Origin: Acidimicrobiia bacterium
GTDB taxonomy: Bacteria; Acidobacteriota; Terriglobia; Bryobacterales; Bryobacteraceae
DNA length: 64,000 nucleotides
Assembly: GCA_016871315.1 (NCBI GenBank)
Contig: VFZE01000009.1
Location: forward strand, 1-64,000
Reading direction: 5' to 3'
A program made the position numbers and the translations under genes. Below are positions 26,691 to 33,665 of the stretch, one piece after another. How positions within the stretch are numbered: position 1 is the stretch's first letter; each line of letters opens with the position of its first letter. Below the pieces are notes generated by a model, which worked only from the letters and a program-made list of their open reading frames with translations, had not been told where the DNA came from and searched no databases.

Positions 26691-27939
26691 GCCACCACAG
26701 CAAAGCCGGCAGCAGCGCCAGCAGGCCGACGGCGGTGGAAATGAGCCGTACGCTCACCCCGGAATCGACAAACAGGCCGGAGACATAGGAGCTGACCGAC
26801 ATTGCCATCACCAGCAGCGCGAAATCGGCGGCGAAGACGCGGCCGCGGAAACGGTCTTCGGAGACAGTTTGAAGAATGGTGGTGGAGAAGACCCACACCA
26901 CGGCGCCGCCGGCGTGGGAGAGGATCACGGCGGCGATCGCCACACCGATGTTGGGAGAAACCGACAGCAACAGATAGCCGGCTCCGGCAATCACAAACCC
27001 GTGACCGATGCCGGAGCGGAGGCGGTGCGCCTTGTCCCCAGCCCAGTAACCGCCCCCGAGTGGACCGATGAGCGCGCCTAATCCGCGCGCCCCCATCAGC
27101 AAGCTCATACCGAGCATGGACGCGCGCCGGCCGCTGATCCCGCCTATTTCCACCGGGAAGATTCTCTCGCCGAAGATCGGCAGAATGATATAGTGCGCGC
27201 CGAGAAAGCCCAGGCCGAACTTGGCGAGCATGGTGCGCGTGAGGCGCTTCTCGCGGCTAATGTAGCGGAAGCCCTCGGCGACAGAGGAGAAATTGGCGAG
27301 ATCGGCGGCGCGCATCCGGCCTTGCATGGTGTGCGGCTCATGCACCTGCATGCGCGTCAGCAGCAGCGCCGAGCCGACGAAGGTCAGCGAGTTGATCACA
27401 AAGACAGCGTCGCGGCCGAACATCACGCCCAGCAATCCTCCCAGCGCGGAGCCGATGGCGAGGTTGAACGACCAAGTAGTGGAGGCGAGCGCGTTGGCCA
27501 CCAGCAGTACACGGCCGCCGGAGGTGAGATTGGGCAGGATCGCGCTGCGGGCGGGCTCAAAGAAGCCCCACATCAACGTTTCCGAAAGCAGCAGTGCGTA
27601 GATGGGCCAGAGCGTATCCATGTGCGTCGCGGCGAGCATCCCCAGCACGATGGCGCAACGGGCGATGTCGGCGGCAATCATGACGGTCCGCCGGCTCAGA
27701 CGGTCATTGATCACGCCGGCCATCGGCGCTACCAGCACCTGCGGCAGCACTTGCAGCACCACCGCCGTGGCCACGGCCTGCGCGCTTCCGGTACGCTCCA
27801 GCAGCAGATCATAGAGGACCACGGCGTACAGCCAGTCGCCGATCTCGCTCACGATTTGCGCGAACCACAACAGGCGGAACTGGCGGTTGCCGCGAGCCAG
27901 TGCGACGTAGTCAGCGAGCCTGATCCGGCCGGGCTGCAT
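26665..27939 (-). CDS. MFS transporter, EntS/exporter-like
   Basis: A 424-aa integral membrane protein with about 12 hydrophobic segments. The N-terminus (FRLLWFAQIVSEIGDWLYAV) and the second loop motif (APMAGVINDRLSRRTVMIAAD) match the MFS_3 / enterobactin-exporter-like group of drug or siderophore exporters. The substrate is unknown. Its ATG shares one base with the TGA of trpS (TGATG), so translation is probably coupled. Confidence 0.88.
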   Translation of the reverse strand: MQPGRIRLADYVALARGNRQFRLLWFAQIVSEIGDWLYAVVLYDLLLERTGSAQAVATAVVLQVLPQVLVAPMAGVINDRLSRRTVMIAADIARCAIVLGMLAATHMDTLWPIYALLLSETLMWGFFEPARSAILPNLTSGGRVLLVANALASTTWSFNLAIGSALGGLLGVMFGRDAVFVINSLTFVGSALLLTRMQVHEPHTMQGRMRAADLANFSSVAEGFRYISREKRLTRTMLAKFGLGFLGAHYIILPIFGERIFPVEIGGISGRRASMLGMSLLMGARGLGALIGPLGGGYWAGDKAHRLRSGIGHGFVIAGAGYLLLSVSPNIGVAIAAVILSHAGGAVVWVFSTTILQTVSEDRFRGRVFAADFALLVMAMSVSSYVSGLFVDSGVSVRLISTAVGLLALLPALLWWLTRERPSP

Positions 27940-28925
27940 CAGGGCGTGTACAGCCCCATGCGTTCCTTGACCAGCCGCACGGTGGAATCGGCAATCGGCG
28001 TAACACGCTCGGCCCCTTCGCGGAGCACGCCGGCAAGATAGGCCGGATCGGCGGTAATTTCGCGGTAGCGCGCCTGAAGCGGCTCCAGTTGGCTGACGAC
28101 CATCTCGGCTACCTGCTTTTTCAAGTCACCGTAGCGCATGCCGGTGAAGTGTGGCTTCATCTGATCGTCGCTCCAGCCGGAGAAGGCCTGGAAGATCGCG
28201 AGCAGATTCTCGACGCCTGCGCCCATCGTTTCGAAATCGACGCCGGGCTGTGAATCGGTGGTGGCTCGCATGATCTTCTTGCGGATCACCTCCGGGGGGT
28301 CCAGCAGTGCGACGGCGTGGCCTGCGCCGGCCGCGGACTTGCTCATCTTCTTTTCCGGCTCGTCCAGACCCATGATGCGCGCCCCGACGGCGGGCAGATT
28401 GGTGGCGGGCATGACGAATGTTGCGCCGTAGAGCGAGTTGAAACGCTGCGCGATGTCGCGCGTCAGCTCGAGGTGCTGCGATTGATCCTCGCCCACGGGC
28501 ACGATCGCCGCCTGGTAGAGGAGGATGTCGGCGGCCATCAGCACCGGGTATTGCAGCAGGCCGTCGCCGATGGTCTCGATCGCCTGCGTCTTGGCCTTGT
28601 ACTGCGTCATACGCTCCAGCCAGCCGACGGGAGTGACGCAGGTGAGCAGCCAGCTCAGCTCGGCGTGGCCATGCACCATCGATTGAACAACGAGGGCGGA
28701 GTGCTTCGGATCGATGCCGGAGGCGATGAACAGCGCGGCGATCTCGAGGATTTTCGCGCGCAGCTCTTCGGGCTTCTGGTAGACCGTGATCGCGTGCAGA
28801 TCGACGATGCAGAAGATGCTCTCGTAGTCGTGCTGAATGCGGACCCAGTTCTTGAGCGCGCCGAGATAATTGCCGATGTGTAGGTTGCCGGACGGTTGTA
28901 CGCCGGACAGGACTCGTGCTTTCAT
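27939..28925 (-). CDS. trpS: Tryptophan-tRNA ligase
   Basis: A 328-aa class I aminoacyl-tRNA synthetase charging tRNA-Trp. The HIGH-type motif is in SGVQPSGNLHIGNYLGALKN, the KMSKS motif in EPEKKMSKSAAG, and PVLMAADILLYQA and VPVGEDQSQHLELTRDIA are typical of bacterial TrpS. Its ATG and the ATG of the divergent methyltransferase gene overlap in a CATG palindrome at 28923-28926. GGAGGT lies about 18 nt upstream, too far to be a good ribosome site. Confidence 0.97.
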   Translation of the reverse strand: MKARVLSGVQPSGNLHIGNYLGALKNWVRIQHDYESIFCIVDLHAITVYQKPEELRAKILEIAALFIASGIDPKHSALVVQSMVHGHAELSWLLTCVTPVGWLERMTQYKAKTQAIETIGDGLLQYPVLMAADILLYQAAIVPVGEDQSQHLELTRDIAQRFNSLYGATFVMPATNLPAVGARIMGLDEPEKKMSKSAAGAGHAVALLDPPEVIRKKIMRATTDSQPGVDFETMGAGVENLLAIFQAFSGWSDDQMKPHFTGMRYGDLKKQVAEMVVSQLEPLQARYREITADPAYLAGVLREGAERVTPIADSTVRLVKERMGLYTP

Positions 28926-30147
28926 GCTAGGGAAAGGTGAACCTCCTATCGTAAACGAACTGCAGTTTGAAAAATGGGTGTATGGCGGCGAGGCGCTGGC
29001 GCGGCAGGAGGGGCGCGTGGTGCTGGCGCCGTTTATATTGCCAGGGGAAAAGGCGCGTATCGAGCCTGTCAGCGAAAAGCCGAGCCTGGTGCGGGCGCGG
29101 CTGAAGGAGATCGTCGAAGCGGGTCCGGAGAGGATTCAGCCGAAGTGCCGGCACTTCGCCATCTGCGGGGGGTGCCACTATCAGCATGCGCCGTATGAGT
29201 TTCAAGTGGCGCGCAAGGTGGAGATCCTTGGCGAAGTGCTGCGGCGGGTGGGCAAGCTGGAACCGCCGCCGGAAATCGCGGTGGTGACGGGCCCGGAATG
29301 GGAGTACCGCAACCGCGTGCAGCTGCACATCGACGGCTCGCGCATCGGCTTCCATGAGGCGGGTTCGCACAGGGTGCGCGGCGTCGATCATTGCCGGATC
29401 TCTTCGCCGAAGTTGAACGAGTCGATCACGGTGCTGCACGATCTGGCGCGGAACCGGCGGTGGCCGAAGTTTTTGAAGACGCTGGAGCTGTTCACCCATG
29501 AGACCGAGGTGCAGGTGAACGCGCTTGATTCGGGCACCCGGCGGCTGAGCCGCGGCTTCTTTGAGTGGTGCGCGGAGCGGATTCCGGGGGCGCTTTCGCC
29601 ATCGCTTGACTACCATGCGTCCGGGGAACTGTTCCGCGTCTCGCACCAGTCCTTTTTTCAAGTGAACCGGTTTTTGGTGGAGAAGCTGGTGGAAACGGCG
29701 TTGGAAGGAGCCGAGGGTTCGACGGGGCTTGATCTGTACGCCGGGGTTGGGCTGTTTTCGCTGCGGTTGGCGCGGCGGGGAATGAAAGTGACGGCGGTGG
29801 AATCGGGCGCCAGCGCGATCACCGATCTGGAATACAACGCTCTGCGCGCAGGCGTCGAGGTTCACGCGGTGAGGATGCAGAGTGAGCAGTACCTGGAATC
29901 GCTCACGGCACGGCCGGATTTTGTTCTGGCCGATCCGCCGCGGGCGGGTTTGGGGAAGCACGTGGTGCGCCGGTTAGCGGATCTGAAGCCTCGACGGATC
30001 ACGGTGGTGAGCTGCGACGCCTCGACGCTGGCGCGGGACCTGGCGGCGCTTGTTAGCGCCGGCTACCGGTTGGAGGCGCTGTCGCTGGTGGATCTGTTCC
30101 CGCAGACCGCGCACATCGAAAGCGTAGCGCGGCTGGCTACGCCCTAG
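28924..30147 (+). CDS. 23S rRNA / tRNA (uracil-5-)-methyltransferase, RumA/TrmA type
   Basis: 407 aa from ATG 28924. It transfers a methyl group from SAM to C5 of uracil in RNA. A short TRAM-like N-terminal domain (FEKWVYGGEALARQEGRVV) is followed by Cys residues for a 4Fe-4S cluster (PKCRHFAICGGCHYQ), the SAM site GLDLYAGVGLFSLRLARRG, FVLADPPRAGL, and VVSCDASTLARDLAAL with the catalytic Cys. The end LVDLFPQTAHIESVARL is diagnostic. RlmD- or RlmC-like activity cannot be separated from the sequence alone. The 3' end overlaps the convergent PLP gene by 11 bp. Confidence 0.93.
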   Translation: MLGKGEPPIVNELQFEKWVYGGEALARQEGRVVLAPFILPGEKARIEPVSEKPSLVRARLKEIVEAGPERIQPKCRHFAICGGCHYQHAPYEFQVARKVEILGEVLRRVGKLEPPPEIAVVTGPEWEYRNRVQLHIDGSRIGFHEAGSHRVRGVDHCRISSPKLNESITVLHDLARNRRWPKFLKTLELFTHETEVQVNALDSGTRRLSRGFFEWCAERIPGALSPSLDYHASGELFRVSHQSFFQVNRFLVEKLVETALEGAEGSTGLDLYAGVGLFSLRLARRGMKVTAVESGASAITDLEYNALRAGVEVHAVRMQSEQYLESLTARPDFVLADPPRAGLGKHVVRRLADLKPRRITVVSCDASTLARDLAALVSAGYRLEALSLVDLFPQTAHIESVARLATP

Positions 30148-31339
30148 CGGACTTCAGAATCTCCCTCACCCGCTTGGCGACTACTTCCGCATCGCCGGGC
30201 TGCATCATCCAGACACCGATGACGAGCCGGTCGGGCGGCCCGGGCGTGGGCTCGATGGAAGGGGAGCCTTCCTTGAGCTGTTTCACCACTTCCTTCGGCG
30301 TGATCTTCACCTTCGCCTGATCCCAGGTGATGTGCACGTGGGGAACGTGGTTGGCGATTTCGGGAATATCGACGGCGCCATTCACATCCTTGACGGAAGT
30401 GGCGGCGTCGATGATCTGCTTGGCGCGCTTTTCCCATTCGCGCCATTCGGCCTGGTGATCCTTCTTGGTGTAGACCTCGACCGCCACCATCATGCCGAGC
30501 AGCTCTTCCTTGTTGACCTTCATGCCGCGGCCGATGGAATCCGAATAGGGCGACGTGTTGAGGCGGGCGGCTTCGATCAGATCCTTACGGCCCAAAAGCA
30601 GGCCGGCGCTTTGCGGTCCACGGATTCCCTTGCCGCCTGAGAAGGTAACCAAGTCGAAGCCCATCTTCGTGTACTTGGAAAGATTCTCGAGCGGCGGCAC
30701 GTCGGCGGCGGCGTCGTTAAAGGTGGGGATGCGGTGCTTTTTGCCCAGCGCTACGAACTGTTCGCCCTTGATCTGGCCCTTCGGCTCATTGGCGTTGAAG
30801 AAGAGCATCATGACGGTGTTGGCGTTGACGGCGCGCTCCAGTTCCTCGGCGGTTTCGACTTCGACGAACTTGATGCCGCAGTTGCGGACGGCATGATCGT
30901 AGCCATAGCGGTGGGTTTTCTGGATAATCACTTCCGTCTTCATCCCGGTGGTGTCGGGCAGGCGGCGAATGAATTCCTGGTTGGTTCCGGTCATGCAGGC
31001 GGCGGTGCCGCAGGTCAGCGCGCCGGCGGCGCCGGAGGAGACCATCGCGGCTTCACAGCCGATCGTTTCCGCGATGCGCTTGCCGGCGGCGTCCTGCAGT
31101 TCATTCAGGCGGACGTAGGAGCGCGAGGCGAACTCGTAAGCCTGCACCACTTCCGGAGACATCAGCGAGGCGGTAAGCGTGGTGTAGGTGCCGGCGGCGT
31201 TGATGAAGGTGCCGACACCGAGTTCCTTGAAGAAGTCCCTCTCCGGGAGCTTTTTGGCGGCGGCGAGCGAAGAAGGCAGAAGGCCACCGACAACAGGCAG
31301 GCTGGATAAAGATTGCAGAAATCGTCTGCGGTTGGACAT
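30137..31339 (-). CDS. Tat-exported SelA-like PLP-dependent enzyme
   Basis: A 400-aa fold-type-I PLP protein. The N-terminus SNRRRFLQSLSSLPVVGG is a twin-arginine signal, and the mature part begins around KKLPERDFFKELGV. NAAGTYTTLTASLMSPEV, GCEAAMVSSGAAGALTCG and TFSGGKGIRGPQSAGLLLG (PLP Lys) match the SelA / D-glucosaminate-6-phosphate ammonia-lyase group. A selenocysteine-synthesis role is unlikely for an exported protein. An exported lyase or aldolase acting on an amino sugar or amino acid is more likely. AAAGGAG lies before the ATG. Confidence 0.85.
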   Translation of the reverse strand: MSNRRRFLQSLSSLPVVGGLLPSSLAAAKKLPERDFFKELGVGTFINAAGTYTTLTASLMSPEVVQAYEFASRSYVRLNELQDAAGKRIAETIGCEAAMVSSGAAGALTCGTAACMTGTNQEFIRRLPDTTGMKTEVIIQKTHRYGYDHAVRNCGIKFVEVETAEELERAVNANTVMMLFFNANEPKGQIKGEQFVALGKKHRIPTFNDAAADVPPLENLSKYTKMGFDLVTFSGGKGIRGPQSAGLLLGRKDLIEAARLNTSPYSDSIGRGMKVNKEELLGMMVAVEVYTKKDHQAEWREWEKRAKQIIDAATSVKDVNGAVDIPEIANHVPHVHITWDQAKVKITPKEVVKQLKEGSPSIEPTPGPPDRLVIGVWMMQPGDAEVVAKRVREILKSARA

Positions 31340-31377
31340 CGGAGTGCTCCTTTGTCCGGCATGGTATCACAGTGGCT

Positions 31378-32282
31378 ATGAAACCAAGCCGTTCATTGGT
31401 GCTGATTGGATTGCTCGCCCGGCTGCGTGGCGCAGGCCGCGCTGGAGGACTGGCAGCAGCGTGGGCTGGCCGAGCTGTGCCGCAATCACCTGGAGAGTCC
31501 GCCCGGGGCGGGCGAAGCGGAAAGCTAGCCACGCGCGTGGCTGGACCGCGTAGCGCGCAAGATCGGCGACAAGCTGGCAGCCGGGGGAATGGCGGCGGTG
31601 CCATCTGCGGATCTGGCGATGCTGGCGTTGCTGGAGTCGCGCCTGCCGCAAGCGGCGGTCGCGCCTCCGCCTCCCCCTGTTCCACAGCCGGCTCCCGCCA
31701 GTATCAGTGATCTGCAGAAAGGAAACGAGGGAATCCGGCAGGCGCAGGACCGGCTTGCGGAGATGCCGTTGAGCGAGCGCATGGTGATTACCGGCGACGT
31801 GGCCGCTGTGGACGGGCGAGGCGGAAGCGCAGACTTTGTGGAACGGGCTGCGCGGTTACTGGCGCATGGGCGGCTCGGTGGGCAACCGCGCCGGAGTCGG
31901 CGGGGTGAGGAACTTCTACTTAGGGGTGGATCACCGGGTTGCGCCGAAAGTGGGAGTGTTCGGGCGCTACGCGCTCAGCAACTCCGGAACGGGGAGCCTG
32001 TCGTTTGGGACGCCGCGGATGTCCTACAGCGGCGGCGTGCAGGTGCGGCGCATCGATGCCGAAGATCACATCTCGGCGTGGTCGCTGGGATTCTCGCAGG
32101 CGTTCGGGATTCAGACCGATACGCCGCTGGCAACGGAGCGGGTGATCGAAACCTACTACCGCTGGCAGTGGACGCAGCACATCGCCATCACGCCGGACTT
32201 CCAATTAGTGTTCGGATCCGGCGGGCGGCGCTTTAAAGGCACGCAGCCGGTCTTCTCGCTGCGGGTGAATTTCGGATTCTAG
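31378..32282 (+). pseudogene. Broken OprB-like carbohydrate porin
   Basis: Three frames must be joined. ATG 31378 opens MKPSRSLVLIGLLA (signal peptide). A shift near 31418 then gives CVAQAALEDWQQRGLAELC, interrupted by an in-frame TAG at 31526. The same frame continues AWLDRVARKIGDKLAAGG, a Pro-rich linker and SERMVITGDVAAVDG. A second shift near 31836 gives WNGLRGYWRMGGSVGNRAGV, VRNFYLGVDHRV, AWSLGFSQAFGI and the ending ETYYRWQWTQHIAITPDFQL...FSLRVNFGF, typical of OprB-type porins. The central barrel is much shorter than the usual 400-plus residues, so an internal deletion is also likely. The gene cannot make a functional porin. Confidence 0.65.
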
Positions 32283-32291
32283 CCTTGTTCC

Positions 32292-32612
32292 TTAGGCTGC
32301 GGAATCCATACGCGCAATGGACACCTTGACGCGGTAGCCTAACGAACTCAACAGGCGGATCAACAGATCGCTGGAAACATTGTCGAGGTTTCCATTCAAA
32401 ATGGAAGTGACGCGGGTGCGCGACGATCCAGCTCTCCTGGCAAGTTCGGCATGCGTTACGGCTTCCGTCTTCACGGCTTTCCGTAGAAGGCTGAGCAGAG
32501 TACGTTGAATCTGCCAATCATGCGCTTCGGCCTTGCCGAGGCCGAGCGCGCGAGCAACGTCTTCAGGTCCGGCCGCGCGGATCGCTTTGGTTCTGACCGT
32601 TTTCTTATTCAT
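32292..32612 (-). CDS. XRE-type antitoxin
   Basis: A 106-aa protein with a helix-turn-helix (THAELARRAGSSRTRVTSIL, then NGNLDNVSSDLLIRLLSSLG) in the C-terminal half. It follows the toxin gene with a 4-bp overlap. This toxin-first order with an XRE antitoxin is the HigBA arrangement. The protein should bind the toxin and repress the promoter upstream of the toxin gene. Confidence 0.85.
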   Translation of the reverse strand: MNKKTVRTKAIRAAGPEDVARALGLGKAEAHDWQIQRTLLSLLRKAVKTEAVTHAELARRAGSSRTRVTSILNGNLDNVSSDLLIRLLSSLGYRVKVSIARMDSAA

Positions 32613-32932
32613 CCTTGCAACTCCTTCAATCGTTTCCTGGCAAGCTCAATCTCTGACGGTGGTGTCTGGCGAGTCTTTTTCTGGAAGGCATGAAACACGA
32701 GGATGCCTTTTTCATTCGCCGTCCAGTAGAAAGTCCGGAACTGGCCGTCAGCTGCGTGAAGACGTAACTCTGAAACACCTGCTGCCACAGAGGGCATTGG
32801 CCTGGACAACGGCATGCCCAGATGTTCACCAACCTGAAGCAAGAACAGCGCCTTGCCAAGACGGTCGCGAATTTCAACGGGAAATGACCGGATGGTGTGG
32901 CGAGCCTTGGGGTGGAACAGGACAGGGCGCAC
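32609..32932 (-). CDS. RelE/HigB-type (Gp49-like) toxin
   Basis: 107 aa from GTG 32932. The pattern FHPKARHTIRSFPVEIRDRLG, LRLHAADGQFRTFYWTANEK and FHAFQKKTRQTPPSEIELAR is that of phage-derived Gp49-like/HigB mRNA interferases; the KKTxxTP motif is characteristic. It probably cleaves mRNA at the ribosome unless bound by the antitoxin. A TACACT box lies 6 nt before the GTG and there is no Shine-Dalgarno. The pair lies between two pseudogenes. Confidence 0.88.
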   Translation of the reverse strand: MRPVLFHPKARHTIRSFPVEIRDRLGKALFLLQVGEHLGMPLSRPMPSVAAGVSELRLHAADGQFRTFYWTANEKGILVFHAFQKKTRQTPPSEIELARKRLKELQG

Positions 32933-32938
32933 AGGATC

Positions 32939-32944
32939 AGTGTA
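32939..32944 (-). promoter_or_regulatory. -10-like TACACT, 6 nt before the toxin start
   Basis: The minus strand reads TACACT, 6 nt, then GTG 32932. This would give a leaderless toxin mRNA whose promoter the antitoxin probably represses. Confidence 0.45.
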
Positions 32945-32973
32945 TCAAAACCGGGACATTGACCCCGCGGATT

Positions 32974-33665
32974 CTAAAACTCGACGACGATGCCGGCGGA
33001 GGGGAGGATGGGGAACATCTTGTCGAAGCTGATGCGGGCGCGGGCGGTGCGGGCGTCGAAGCCGTTCAGGTCGTCAAAGCGCACGTTGTCACGGTTGGTG
33101 AGATTGATGACTTCGGCGAAGAGGGTGAGTTGCCAGCCGTCGCGGACAAAGGCTTTGTTGATGCGGAAGTCGGTGCGCTGATAGGAGGGGATGCGGAGGC
33201 GGCGGATGGAGAGGCCGAAGAGCATGGAGGTTTTCGGGCGGCGATCAACCAGGAGCCGCGGCGGGCGCGACCGACGGGGCCTTCCATGAGCAGGCCGGCG
33301 TTTGAGGCGCTGGCGGCGCCGCGGAGGGAAGCCGTCGCTTCTTCGGGAAATGGGCCGGCGGTGACACGCACGGATTCGGAGTGGCGGAGGGTGTCGGGAT
33401 GGAGAGCGATTTCGATCTGCTTGTTCTCCGCCGACTGGACGGTGAGTTCGTAGGGGCGGTAGCCGACGCCGGAGATGCGAAGGCGGACGGCGCCGGTTAA
33501 CGGGAGGAGGAACTCTCCCTGGGGACCGGTGACGGTCTCCTGACCGGAGTCAACCGCGGCGACTTTGATGCGGGCCAGGGGTTCGCCGAGGCTGGAATCG
33601 ATGACACGTCCGCGTATTTCCGCGGAGGCAACCGCGGTACAAAGTAAAAGGATAAGAAAGGGCAC
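32974..33665 (-). pseudogene. TonB-dependent receptor reduced by internal deletions
   Basis: GTG 33665 opens a signal peptide (PFLILLLCTAVASA) and a carboxypeptidase-like domain (IRGRVIDSSLGEPLARIKV). The text then jumps within ATASLRGAASASNAGLLMEG, removing nearly all of the plug, to GPVGRARRGSWLIAARK. A frameshift follows, after which the frame encodes SMLFGLSIRRLRIPSYQR, LTLFAEVINLTNRDNVRF and DKMFPILPSAGIVVEF, the last barrel strands. Several hundred barrel residues are missing. The GTG overlaps the TAG of the deacetylase-caspase gene by one base (TAGTG), so the original receptor was co-translated with it. Confidence 0.8.

Noticed and set aside
31836-32282. The last part of the porin relic as a stand-alone 148-aa gene
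   Set aside because: The start would be a TTG in the middle of the previous reading frame without a Shine-Dalgarno or signal peptide, and an outer-membrane barrel end alone makes no sense.
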